Source of the DNA: Otatea glauca | Lineage: Eukaryota; Streptophyta; Magnoliopsida; Poales; Poaceae | Direction: 5' to 3' | Length of the DNA stretch: 64,000 nt | NCBI GenBank assembly: GCA_036346275.1 | Contig: CM070721.1 | Coordinates: 47,527,594-47,591,593, forward strand | Shown here: positions 36,961 to 48,182 of the stretch, one piece after another | Layout: each line of letters starts with the position of its first letter | Numbering within the stretch: position 1 is the stretch's first letter | Translations under genes and position numbers: made by a program | Notes under the pieces: generated by a model | What the model saw: only the letters and a program-made list of their open reading frames with translations | Databases searched by the model: none | What the model was told of the DNA's origin: nothing

Positions 36961-37347
36961 ATCAGGCTGCCCTTCCGCACACCTCCGCGCGAGATTGGAA
37001 CGAGGCTTCCTTGGGTGGGCCCAAAACCCACCTATTTTCGCCAAATGGTATGGCGAAAATAACTTGTCGCCATACCGTGTGGCGACACCTCTATTTTTGT
37101 CATACCATTTGGCGAAAATAGGGTGTCCCGGCCAAACACTCTGTCAAACGTTATTAATTGCGCAATTAGCCTATTTTCGCCATACCGTTTGGCGAAAATA
37201 CCATTTTCGCCGAACCATATGGTGACTACTTGATTTTCACCAACCGGTACGGCGACGTAGTATTATTTTTGCAAATTTTTTAATCCGCGTATTAATGTTG
37301 CAATTACTTTTAAAAAATGTATTATTTTAAAAAAATTTGTAGTGTAG

Positions 37348-37635
37348 GTGATGGTGATTGAAAGTTGCGTCTATGTGATAGTGTTGGACATGGCATGAGT
37401 AGTGTGAATTGCAAGAAAAAGGCAAGGACGACGGTTTTTGAGGCGGTGTCAATCATGGCATCTGAGACAACATTTTGGAGGTGGTGATGCAACTTTGATA
37501 AAGGTGGATGTCTTGGTTATGGTGTTTGCCATTGTATTGGCAATATGTTTGGTAAAAGTAAATGTTCTAGTGAGGATATTGCATTATGTTACAAGATGGT
37601 CATGATTGTTTTCTCATGCCTATCTTGAGAGGGAA
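37348..37635 (+). other. Relic sequence continuing the left part across element D
   Basis: This DNA joins 33789 when element D and one copy of its duplication are removed. It is G/T-rich with Cys- and Gly-containing short frames (GGCLGYGVCHCIGNMFG) near 37495-37545. It ends in a purine tract ttgagaggga just before an LTR-like start at 37637. Confidence 0.3.
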
Positions 37636-37636
37636 T

Positions 37637-37860
37637 GTTGGAGAGTTAGAATTAGAGATTAATAAAGGTCCGAGTCATATGTGACTCGGAATCGTGTTAG
37701 GGATATGATTCAACTTAGAGCCAAATTAGAGATAGCGTCCAGTTTCAATTTGGTTGTAATCAACACTATAAATAATGAGTTTGGAGATCCGATAGAACAC
37801 ACATGAACACAATATTCCCTAGATTATTCTACAATAAACTACACCTTTTCTGCATGTACA
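37637..37860 (+). repeat. Possible start of a plus-strand Copia-type LTR (relic)
   Basis: A purine tract (cttgagaggga) is followed by TGTTGGAGAGTTAGAATTAG, the typical plant Copia LTR opening, then a TATAAATA box at about 37767. The LTR end and a partner copy were not found in the window, so this is a suggestion only. It would make the Gly-rich DNA to its left the 3' interior of an old retroelement. Confidence 0.35.
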
Positions 37861-38114
37861 TGTTTGGCACTTTTGTTTTAGTTCATATACTTAAACTATG
37901 TTTTTCTTTCATTTTTTGAGACATATAATTCAGTAGAACTGTAACAGAGAATAGTAAGCTAACGTAAGATTCTTTTTAACCGTGGAAATAGTTTATTCGT
38001 AGAATTCACCAGCAAATAGTATAGAGGCAATGAACTAATGGTTCCAATTAAAATCATATGTAGTCCAATAACAATATCATGGGCAACAGACAAAATGGAA
38101 GGTAACCCATATTA

Positions 38115-38915
38115 TAGAGGTGGGCACTCGGGCCGGACTCTTTTGGGCCGGCCCCAGGCACGACGTCACGGCCCGGTACGAAGCCCGACTCGACACGAAG
38201 TGGGCCGTGCCGGGCCGGCAAGACATCAGAGCATGGGCGTGCCGGCCCGAGAATCGGCACGATGGGCAGACGGCCCAAGACGATCATCAGAATAGGCCGT
38301 ACCGGGCCCGATGACTCAGGACGTGAGGAAGAAGCCTAGCATGAAGGTCACCGACTTACAGAGCATGACCGCCATGGATGCACTCAGTAGCATGAATACC
38401 ACCTCTATCGCCGACATCTAAGAGAGACGGACAAAACGGGAGAGAGCTGAGAGAGATTGAGAGACGGTGTAAAAAGCTGCTCTCTCTTGCTCGTCCCTCA
38501 CAATCTCTCTCAGCTCTCTCTCACCCGTCTCTCTCAATCTCCCTCTCAATATCTCTACTTTCTCGCTCTCTCTTTCTCGCCCATTGCCCCTTCTCTTTGT
38601 GTTGAGCACATCCCCTCGCTCTACGAATCGCTCGAAATAAATAAATTTTAGTTCTTTTTCTCATAATATTTGAATCTACTGTCTCAACTTCATGCGTTTC
38701 CGGCTACTTTCCTCTCGTTGCAATAGTGCAAATGGGTTGGGTGCAGGCGGCCGACGACACGAGCGCAAATGGGCGTGCTCGGCTCATCGAAGGAGAGCCG
38801 GCAGCACGACCCGGCACAGTGGGCACGACGGGCCGTCGCGGCCCGGCACGGTTCAGGCACGAAGCACGATGGGCCCGTACCGGGCCGGCTCGGCCCGGCA
38901 CGACGCCCATCTCTA
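38115..38915. mobile_element. Non-autonomous hAT element, about 800 bp
   Basis: The ends TAGAGGTGGGCACTCGGGCC and (other strand) TAGAGATGGGCGTCGTGCCG form inverted termini rich in GGGCC words. They are flanked by CCCATATT (38106-38113) and CCCATATA (38916-38923), an 8-bp duplication with one mismatch. TAGRGGTGGGCA-type ends are common in plant hAT elements. The centre contains an exact 20-bp inverted repeat (38440-38459 and 38501-38520) in CT/GA-rich DNA. No transposase frame is present. Confidence 0.82.
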
Positions 38916-38923
38916 CCCATATA

Positions 38924-39369
38924 GATGCAGGAATTTATGATTGGTATGTATATGTTGAAATATTTATTCACTAGTCAACTGCTCTTGCAAAGCTACACAT
39001 ATATTTAGTCCCGATTTATAACATTGGTAAGAAGATCGAAGCATGCTGATAGCATGGAAGCTTTTTTTCGCCAACATATACAATCAATAACTGTAAGCAT
39101 GCCTATCTTATACCATCTGAGCAAGCACTCATTGATCAGGTGGTTGTAGTTCAGTCTTCCTTAGTCAAAGGCAATTATTGGACCCCTTCCAGTCATCGAC
39201 AGCCAAGGAACCAAAGTAGTCAAATGCCAAGATTATAGATAGAATCATAAAAAGGCCATAGTCAGAATAATCAATTGAATAAGAACAACCTACTTTGACT
39301 TATCTATCAGTAGACCTTGGTCCAGGTCATATCTGAGCGCCACTGCATATAATACATGAACCTTATGAC
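38924..39369. other. Upstream flank of the receptor-kinase pseudogene
   Basis: AT-rich sequence with no coding signal. It separates the hAT element from the first exon of the LRR receptor-kinase pseudogene and may hold its decayed promoter. No clear TATA box at a fitting distance was identified. Confidence 0.3.
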
Positions 39370-42114
39370 ATGCCCAAGGTGAGTGCCAGGGCTAATTCCC
39401 ACCTTGTTCGTACCATCCTCCCCATGCTATCTGTAGTCTTCACTTGTCTGCTCCTCAAGTCCAACAGTGAAACCATCACTAGGGATGCTGAGAAGGCAGC
39501 CCTCCTAAGCCTTGAGAGAGACTGGGGCAGGCCGGTGGCTGTTAATTGGAGTTCAGTCATACACACAGACCAATGTAGTTGAACAGGAATCATTTGCACA
39601 CATGGCTTTGTTACAGGAATCTCACTTCCCAGCTGCAGCCTCAACAAACCAATTCCATCGGCAATTTGCTAGTTGAAGAATCTTTTGCACATCAATCTGT
39701 CTCACAACAGTGTCCCATGTTCTTTCCCTAAAGTTCTTTTCAATTGTTCGAGCCTCCAGTATCTAGACCTCTCATATAATAGTTCGGTTGGTTCTCTCCC
39801 ATCCAATATCAATCGACTATCACCGAGGCCTACCTATCTCAACCTCGACCAATGGGTTTATCTGGGGGCATCCTGAGTAGAATCGGTCAGCTACAAGAGC
39901 TTGGGCTTCTGCACCTTGATGACAATCTCCTTTATGGCCACTATCCAGCAGAACATGGAAATCTTCAGCCCTTCGATTCCGCAGCTAGGTCGCAATACTT
40001 TTTCTCCAGGGACAATCCATCAGCAGTTAGGAAATCTTACAAACCTATAATACTTATCAATGGGTGATATGAATATCATTGGTGAAGTTCCGGACACTAT
40101 GTCAAAGCTTACCCAACTCAGACTATTTCATTTATCTTCTAACAAGCTTAATGGGTCAATTCCTAGTTGGATTTGGAGTTTGAAGAAGCTGGAGATGCTC
40201 TACCTATATAATAACTATTTATCCGGTCAGACTGACGGATCAATGGAAGCAATTAATTTGGTTTATGCTGATATTTCAATGAACCAAATCAGAGGAAAAA
40301 TAGCAGAGGATTTTGGTAATCTCAAGAACATGAAAACGCTTCATTTGTTCAATAACCAGCTATCTGGTTCAATCCCAGACAGCATAGCCCTGCTTCCAAT
40401 GCTCAGTGATGTTTTTCTTTCCTACAATTTCCTCTCTGATAGTTTGCCACAAGAGCTGGGGAAGCATTCTTCAATCTACAATTTAGAAGCCTCGTTTAAC
40501 AATCTATTTGGGGAGCTACCGGAGGGTCTTTGTTCCAACAGGGCCCTTGCTTATATCAATTTGTGAAACAACACCTTGTCTGGTGAGATTCGAGCATCTC
40601 TCTTGAGCTGTAACAGCTTGTGGCATCACCAATTGTCCAATAACAGCTTCTCTGGTAGGTTTCTGGCTGGCATAACCCATTTATCTGACTCACTACCTCA
40701 TGGCTGGGTATCAAATCTAATGGCAACTGACCTCAGTCCTCAGCAATAACATATTCTCAGGCAGACTCCCGAACACAATTGAGTTGCTACGGTCACTCAT
40801 TTCACTAGATCTCCCCGAAAACAAATTCTCTAGTCCAATTCCGCTACAAATTGGACAGCTGAGATTAAATTTCCTAAATCTTTCTAATAACAAACTGTCT
40901 GGTCAAATTCCACCTAGCTTGCAGACAAAAAGATTTGAACAGAGCTTCCTCTCCAATCCTGAGCTGTGCTGTTCCAACCACTTTGCAGAATATCCTATGT
41001 GCCGTGGCCAAAACATGAAGAGGCTTTTGACAATTTTCCTTGTCCTTGGTTTGACCATTCATAGGGCTGTTTGGTTTCTTCAGGATCAGAGTGATCCTCA
41101 CAAGGCAAAACAAAAATACTATACCCCATCGGTGGAAACTGACAAACTTCCAACACATTAATTTCAATGTTCAAGACATTCTCCATAGCCTCATCGATAG
41201 TAACCTCATTGGCAGTGGTGGCTCAGGTAAGGTACACAAGATATGCCTTGATAATATCAATTACAATGTTTTAGCTGCCAAGAAGATATGCAATGAACAA
41301 AGGCGGTATGATATGCTGGAAAAGCAGTTTCAACTTTCAAGCAGAAATTGAGATTCTCAGGTCCATCCAGCATGCCAATATTGTCAAGTTGCTCAGCTGC
41401 ATGTCAACCATCCAATCAAAAGTGATGATCTAAGAGTACATGGAAAACGGTAGCTGATACCAATGGCTGCATCAGAAAGATATGCCTAGTAGCAATGAAT
41501 GGTTAAATTGGGCAAGGAGGATGTCAATTGCCATAGATGCAGCAAGAGGACTCTGCTACATGCACCATGATTGTTCTCCACCAATAGCTCATTGTGATGT
41601 CAAGTATAGCAACATCCTATAGGGCTTTGATTTCAAAGCAAAGATTGCAGATTTTGGTCTAGCCCGTGCACTTGGTAAAGCTGGTGAGCCAGAGTCGGTC
41701 TCAGCTGTGGTTGGATCCTTTGGATATATATGACTCCAGGTACAACTTACTGATTTTCATTTATCTTCAATTCGATAGTATAAATATACGACGAATGATT
41801 GTTTTGGTAGAGCTCGGAAAGTTGAGAAAAATCAACGAGAAAGTTTATGTGTACAGCTTTGGGGTGGTTCTCCTGAAGCTGACAACCAGGAGATATGCAA
41901 ATGGTGGGGGCGGGTACGAGAATTTAGGGCAATGGGCATGGCGGCAATTTCAAGAAAACAGCTTCCAGTTGATTGATGTAATTGTTGAAGATAAATGAGA
42001 TCCAGCGCATTTACGTGAGGTGCAACTAGTGTTCAAACTAGGACTAATTTGCATAGGAACAAAACCATCAGGAAGGCCATCAATGAAGGAGGTATTGCAG
42101 GTCCTACAACGCTG
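39370..42114 (+). pseudogene. LRR receptor-like kinase (HAESA-like/LRR-XI type) pseudogene
   Basis: In order: a signal-peptide-like start with ILPMLSVVFTCLLLKS; an LRR N-terminal cap (EKAALLSLERDWGRP); several leucine-rich repeats (for example LRLFHLSSNKLNGSIPSWIW near 40120, MKTLHLFNNQLSGSIPDSIA near 40330); a degenerate membrane span after NMKRLLTIFLVLG near 41015; then the kinase. Kinase landmarks are IGSGGSGKV (P-loop, 41200), AAKKI (lysine, 41275), [11 protein letters not shown] (catalytic loop with HCD instead of HRD, 41590) and ADFGLARALG (41650). A normal-looking intron (about 41740-41811) follows SFGYI. Nonsense codons occur at 39582, after AIC at 39670, in MI*EYMENGS*YQW at 41430-41456, after NIL at 41621 and elsewhere. 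Frameshifts near 39880, 40570 and 41345 complete the decay. Known family members act as plasma-membrane receptors for signalling peptides. Confidence 0.9.
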
Positions 42115-42949
42115 AACATCACGCCATGCAGTTCATAACTCATCCGAATTGGAAGGTTGTCACATGTCAGAGACCACGACAAATATAACGAAAAACAGAT
42201 CTTGAAATTCTTCTAACATGTACCTGCCACACATTCTAAGTTATCGATAGATCATCAACTAGGAGTGATGCATGAGCCCTATCTACTCTCTCTCTATCTT
42301 ACAAATCTTCAATAAGAGCTCAAGAATAACTCCTGAACTCCCCAATAGGTTTGATGTAGCTTAGGGGTCGTAAGAGTGCTAGAATGATCATATCAATAAA
42401 TTAAAATTTTGCCGAACTTGTTCCAAGTAGATGTAGGGTTTTTCTGTGTTACTTATTTGGTTATTCACACTATCAAGTCCTTAATAGACAGTTACTAGCT
42501 TATCTACAAAGTTAACCTTATCATACTTGTAACGAACCAGATCAAACCGGCTTGAACAAATCAGTTCTATGTGAGATGCCGCATAAAAGGAGAATACAAA
42601 TATATACAAGATGTGTAAATGAATCAGATCAAACCTGATCAAACAAGTCAGTGCTAATTTGAATTACCTGGATGATGAGTGGACCAATGGCACTAGATAA
42701 ACACATCACTGACCGATTACGTCCACCATTCATATGCTGGGTTGCCCCATGGTGCAAAACACAGTGCATACTACATAGTAAAAGCAGCCATATATCAATT
42801 ATTGGTACGTAAATTGTTCCATTGATTTTTCAATGGTTTGCCGTGCTTCGATCCAAAAATAAAGTTGGCCCAATTTATTACTGAAAATTTCTACCAAGTG
42901 GACCAACACGCACCATCCTTCTCTGCATGGAGCTTTTTTTACATTTATT
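42115..42949. other. Intergenic DNA after the receptor-kinase pseudogene
   Basis: No coding, RNA or repeat structure was recognised. A short near-repeat (agatcaaaccggcttgaacaaatcag at 42540 and agatcaaacctgatcaaacaagtcag at 42628) is the only internal duplication seen. Confidence 0.4.
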
Positions 42950-43194
42950 TACTACTTTTTCGGGTCATAAATAGTTTTCGTTTTGGACATAGTTGTGACT
43001 ATCAATATCTTTTTAAATATTTAAAATCAATACATGAAAATCATATATATAGATTTGTCCCGAAAAGTATTATCATAATATTATAATTTTATTAGGTTTT
43101 ATACATATATTATAATAGAAATTAGTAGTCAAAAATATGTTTTGGAGATCGTGTTGATGTCCAAAACAACAACTATTTGTGATCGGAGGGAGTA
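42950..43194. mobile_element. Stowaway-like MITE
   Basis: The right end GATCGGAGGGAGTA is the familiar grass MITE terminus (CTCCCTCCG on the other strand). The left end TACTACTTTTTCGGGTCATA is a degenerate form. Subterminal words AAATAGTTTTCGTTTTGGACA (left) and TGTCCAAAACaacaactattt (right) are inverted relatives. TA dinucleotides at 42950 and 43193 fit a mariner-type TA target. It is AT-rich with no coding potential. Confidence 0.65.
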
Positions 43195-43542
43195 CGACTT
43201 AAGCTCAAGTATATATTTCAATAGAAGTTAAATTTCTATAAAAGAATGTCTAATACAGGTACACCAATGTGATTCAGCACAAAGTTTTGGAGATTCACAT
43301 GATCACGTCCGAAATCGTGAGAGCTTATGTAAAGATTATTGAAGGACAATGGAGACTCCAATCGTGGTGCTACACTGTATAAACAGATGGCCTGGTCAGA
43401 AAGTGGTACGTCCTGAAACAAAGTTATGTGAAATTGTGAATTCCAATTTCACTCAAAATGCTATACAGTATGTAGTATGCACCTAGGAAAGTACCCTGTA
43501 ATTAAAATGTTCCATCTTATACCAATTGAGCATGCAGCAGTA
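43195..43542. other. Short intergenic stretch
   Basis: No gene or repeat was recognised. Small minus-strand frames have no known domain. Confidence 0.3.
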
Positions 43543-43545
43543 TAA

Positions 43546-43923
43546 GAGGGTTGTTCGGAGGGGTTGTGTTTTAGTTTGGGTCAAAAACCCCCTAAACAGT
43601 ATAGCTGCAGAGCAGTTGGGAAATCAAGTCATAGCAAAAGTACCCTTCAAAGTTGCAACCGCTGGGGAGGAGCTTTTCAGCTGTGGCTTCGCTCGACCGC
43701 CTCTCACCTCGCTTGCTCCGCCTCCCTTCTCATCGCCTCCGCGTCACCTCCCCTCTCGGGTGCCATTGTGCTTCGCTCGGTTGCTCCCCAAAAGCTACAG
43801 CTGCAGTAGCCAGTTTGCCAAATAGCATATCAAGAAAAGCCACAGCCGCCAGCTACAGCTGCTTTACAGTTCAGCAAACCAAAAACAGCTTTTTAACTCA
43901 GTCGCAGCCCTCCAAACAGACCC
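43546..43923. mobile_element. Tourist-like (PIF/Harbinger) MITE, about 378 bp
   Basis: The left end gaGGGTTGTTCGGAGGGGTTG and the right end CCTCCAAACAGACCC form inverted termini with the GGG-TGTTTGG word of Tourist elements. TAA lies on both sides (43543-43545 and 43924-43926), matching the 3-bp TWA target. The GC-rich centre (43680-43800) gives spurious frames on both strands. Confidence 0.7.
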
Positions 43924-44147
43924 TAAGCTGGCAGCAATGCCTTTAATTCTCATTACATGGGGAATTTACTCGATCTGAGACATTGACAAGCCCACCAAAA
44001 TGGCCATTCCTGTAGCCGAGATGAAACAAGCGCAGTCACACGCTCGCGTTCATCACAACGGACAGTGACCAAACATTCCCATCGTTCCACCCACATTGGC
44101 ATTAGAATCGAATCCAACAGAACATATACCTTGACGTGTTGTTCTTC

Positions 44148-44375
44148 GGAAAAATTTCAAATGCAGTCAATTTTATATCGTATATTTTCAATTTCGGACA
44201 ACTTTTCTATGTATTCTCTGAAATGGCGATAATATCCGACAGACGAGACGCCGGCAGCGCATAGCCGGCAAGTGGTGGGCCGGCTATGCCATAGCCAGCA
44301 CCCCACAAGCCGGCTATGGCATAGCCGGCACACTACATACCGGCTATGCCGTGGACCCGGCCAGTCACGTCGAAT
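44148..44375. repeat. Left terminal inverted repeat of element E
   Basis: The outer 90 bp are AT-rich and match the inverted 59455-59544. The inner part is an array of CATAGCCGGC / GCCGGCTATGCC words that matches 59325-59455. A TATA-like ataaata at 44473 and a 5' untranslated exon ending in GTTG|GTAAGT at 44619 follow inward, consistent with the transposase promoter lying near or in this repeat. Confidence 0.85.
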
Positions 44376-44616
44376 GCCAGCTTTGCACGCCGAAAACAGG
44401 TAATTTTGCATGCATGTTTCTTGGATGATTGCTTCGCATGCATGCATCCTCACTTTGCTTAAGCGCAGCGCATAATAAATAGAGAGGAGAGGAAGCAGAA
44501 CTCGCAGAGGAGCGTCGCACCGAGAGCCAGCACACTGAGAAGCGCAGAGCTTGGCAAGCAGAGGTCCTAGAGGCGTCCAGTGCAGAGCAAGGAGAAAGAG
44601 AAGGAGGCGTCCAGTG

Positions 44617-44810
44617 TTGGTAAGTCATTGTTAGATTAATTAGCGTAATTACCTAGTTAGATTAATTAGCGTTGGTAAGTCATTGTTAGATTAATTAGAG
44701 TAATTATTCGTAACTACCTAGTTAGATTAATTAGCGTTGGTAAGTTATTGTTAGATTAATTAGCGTAAGTATTCGTAATTACCTAGTTAGATTAATTAGC
44801 GTGAAGACGA
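44617..44810 (+). repeat. Direct repeats at the start of the transposase leader intron
   Basis: GTTGGTAAGT..ATTGTTAGATTAATTAG occurs at 44616, 44671 and 44736, with an extra half unit after. The repeated unit includes the splice-donor-like G|GTAAGT, so three potential donors exist. The acceptor would be atatttttag at about 45378-45387, just before the transposase ATG. Confidence 0.7.
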
Positions 44811-45415
44811 TACGTAAATTAGAGAGCAATTATAGTTAATATATTAATTATTGCCTCACTCATTCATCTCATTCGTACCTCATGTACTTAATCTCCGTTA
44901 GGAACTATAACCATGCATGTCGCATGCGTTTACTGAATCTCTTTTAGTATATTAATTATTGCCTCACTCATGCATCTCATATAATTATAGTTTTATTTAT
45001 TTTTACATGGCAGCATACGTTTACTGATGAACGAAAAACCTTTTATTTATAGACTAAAGTAGCAAGAAAAAATCACGAGTAGGAGCAAGAAAAAATCACG
45101 AGTAGGAGTAAGTATGTGTAGTGGATAAACTAGCACATTTGGTTGTGCTATATAGTTAGGTTAATTAGAACTCCACAATAATTAGGCTTGAACTTAGTTG
45201 CATGCACTTCACATAGCATAGTTAGATAAAATAGTCTCTAGTTATCTTGTTAAACTTAAATGTTAGTAACTGTAACTCATGAGCGTAGTCTGAGTAATTA
45301 TTCATGAACAAAAAATTTAATTTGTGCAGTAATTAATTTCAACCCTCGGTATAGTTAATTAGTTGTTAATTTTTGAAATATTTTTAGGTACCATATTCCA
45401 CGTGGCCGTTGCACC

Positions 45416-48010
45416 ATGAATTTTCATATTTACTACGGTGAACGGCCTGTCATATTGCACGAGAGAATAGTCACAGTGCAAAACTGCGAACACACATATA
45501 GTTCGAGTGATAGTCCATTAGACTTGGAAGGACTTAAATCACATGTTATGAGCGTGTTGCGTTTAAGCCAGGAAACACATACAGTTTTCCTGGAGGCGGT
45601 GCGACCAAGGGAAGTTCCAAACAACAACATCATTGTGCATACTTTGTTCGCACTTAGAAATAATAAGGCTTGGTTATTGTATGCACGAAAGGCTATAGAG
45701 GGCGGGTTTCCGATGGGTGTTTACGTAAACATATTGCCACTAGAGGCGAATGCCGATGCTGGTCCTAGCGGCGAAATTTTAGGCCACCAGGGAGAGGGAA
45801 AAGTGGGCCAAGGACATGAGGGGGAGGGTAGTTCGGGTGCACATGAAGAAGAAGTACTTCCTTCTGAGGTAGATGCGACAAGTATGGATGATGAGGCTGG
45901 TGGAAGCGAGGATGAAGAGGGCACTGACAACGATGACCCAACTCCAGCAGTCCAGTACTTCCGTGGTAATGGCCTTCTGGAGTGTGGCATTGCTGACTAT
46001 AATAACTTAGCTATGTGGGGGTACCAGAACAGCGACATCCAGATTGGGAAACGCTTCCCCACCAAGTTAGAGCTAATCCATTTCATCAGCAATTATGCTG
46101 TCATTAGTAGAAGAGAGCACAAGTGTACCAGGTCGAAGCCCACTGAGTATGAGGTTAGGTGCACCAAGGCCCCTAACTGCCCTTTCTACATCCGTGCTCA
46201 CCAGCCGAAACACGAGCACTACTTTGTGGTGAGCCGGCATACACCTCATACATGCACGGAGGAGTCGATCAGAACCATGAGCCACGTGGTCGACGCTAGA
46301 TTCATTGCCCAACTAGTTGTGACCCAGGTTGGTTCAGATATTGGACTATCACCGAAATCGATTATGGAGCAAGTGCAGAGTAGAACAGGGATGCACATAA
46401 GCTACCTAACCGCGTGGCGAGCAAAGCAGAAGGCATTGAAGATGCTTTTTGGATCATCCGAAGACTCATACAATTATGCCCCGAGGTTGCTGCAGAAGAT
46501 ATCAATGACCAACCCAGGGACTCAGTTCGCAATGGCGGACGAGCCTATTAAGCTTCAAGATGGTTCGTACAGCACCACGGAACGATACCTGATTAGGGTA
46601 TTCTAGGCTTTCGGACAATGCATCGAAGCTTTCAAGCATTGCAGGCCTGTCATTTGTGTTGATGGCACATTTTTGAGCGGGAAGTACTATGGCACCCTGC
46701 TAACTGCGATCACGGCCGACGCAAACAACCAGATAATACCAATTGCCTACGCATATGTGGAGAGTGAGAACAGAGATAGCTGGTTGTGGTTCCTCACTTT
46801 GGTCCGGACGCGTGTCGTGGGGGATAGGCAGAGAGTGTGTGTTGTGTCCGACCGTAATGCAGGTCTTCTCCACGCTCTAGAGGTGCTGCATGGCAGCACG
46901 GACCCGTCTATAGCATGGGCTGATGTGGAGAGAAGGTGGTGCATGCGATACCTTGGTGCAAACCTATATTCACGGTACCATAACAGGTCCCTAGTGAAGA
47001 AGTTCAAAGGGTTGTGCCTTCAGAACTAGCCTGCCAAGTTTCGTGAGATTTGGAGACAGTTGAACGAGACCACTAGGAAGATGATGGAAAATCAGCAATC
47101 ACAGGAGGAGCAGTTGCAGTCGCAAATGGTGGGAGGGCAAACTGTCATTAATCATGATCATTGAACCTTTAGCCAATGGATAGCAGGGAAGCGGAGCTTT
47201 GGTCCCTTATGCACGATACAGGCGACGCGAGGTCAGTTGCACCTATTAATTTGTGAGATTAACTTATTCTAAGAGTGTTGAACCCATTCATGATAAACTT
47301 CACGTGTTTGTCTGTTAGGTACACCATTATGACGACAAACATAGCGGAAGCCTTCAACAATGTCCTCAAGGGCGTTCGTGGGCTTCCGTTATGTGCCATA
47401 ATAAAGCTGACGTTCTACAGAACAGCAGACTATTTTCGAGATCGTGGTCGTGCTGCTGACCAGTGTAGCACTGAATTCTCAACCAAGGTGGAGGAGATCA
47501 TCGGTAGTAGGAGGAGCAAATCTCTGTTCCACTGCACGAGGGTGTATGACCTCGGTAACCACATATTTGAGGTAATGTGCCGCCGTAGGTACCACTCTGG
47601 CTACACCGCCGGTGACACCGTCCAGCAATGTACTCTAGGCACGGAGGAGGTGGTGTGCTCGTGCAATAAGCCAAAACTGCATCATATCCCTTGCTCCCAT
47701 GTATTCGCGGCTTGCAGGGATATGGGAGGGAATGATGCATCTCAATACATATCGCCGTACTACACAGTAGAAGCCCTGAGAGATACTTGGCGTCCCAAGA
47801 TGAGTTCCTTCAATGTTGGTACGAGTTACAAGTCGATCGACGGGCCTTTATGGGTGCCTTATCCGTTAACACGACGCAAAGAGCCTGGGAGGCCCAGAGG
47901 GACAAGAATGCACGGTGATATAGATGCAGCTGATGCCGTGCAGGCGCAGAGGAAGTGCAAGATTTGCAAGTAGAGTGGACATGATCGGAGGACATGTCCT
48001 AATAAGCAGT
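45416..48010 (+). pseudogene. MuDR-type (MULE) transposase
   Basis: Residues 1-100 resemble the MURA N-terminus. An acidic linker follows, then a MuDR DNA-binding zinc region near residues 205-290 (IGKRFPTKLELIHFISNYAV ... NCPFYIRA ... HTPHTC). The transposase core begins CVDGTFLSGKYYG, with its first Asp codon at 46661, and continues to VVSDRNAGLLHAL, with a second Asp at 46850. The third acidic residue is not assigned. An intron with GT..AG ends lies at about 47232-47319, next to YTIMTTNIAEAFNNVLKGVR. The SWIM finger CSCNKPKLHHIPCSHVFAAC is at 47658-47717, and a CCHC knuckle near 47955 is split by a stop. In-frame TAG codons at 46604, 47027 and 47971 and a frameshift near 47160 make it non-functional. 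The start at 45416 follows a leader intron and fits the length of related proteins. Confidence 0.9.
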
Positions 48011-48182
48011 AGACGTATTTAGTAATTTTTGTACTATATGGTGTTGTATTCAGAACTGGATTTCTTATGTGTTGTATTGCACCGTCTTGTTTAACATCTG
48101 TTGCGTCCCTAATTGTGTATGCTATCTTGTTGTTGTACCGATGATTTTTGTTGCACTGACCTATGCAGGTGGTATTTTCAGC

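Larger units (their letters stand above)
33799..37338. mobile_element. Element D: Mutator-like transposon (MULE), 3540 bp
   Basis: The exact 9-bp duplication GTAGTGTAG flanks it (33790-33798 and 37339-37347). The ends form long inverted repeats of about 310 bp (33799-34115 against 37025-37338), beginning ..AATTTTTTTTAAAATAATACATT and containing repeated ATTTTCGCCATACCG/TTTGGCGAAAAT units. A 9-bp duplication plus long inverted repeats is diagnostic of MULEs. No transposase remains. It carries an unknown minus-strand gene (34846-35532) and a PMD-gene tail (about 36180-36960). Confidence 0.93.
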
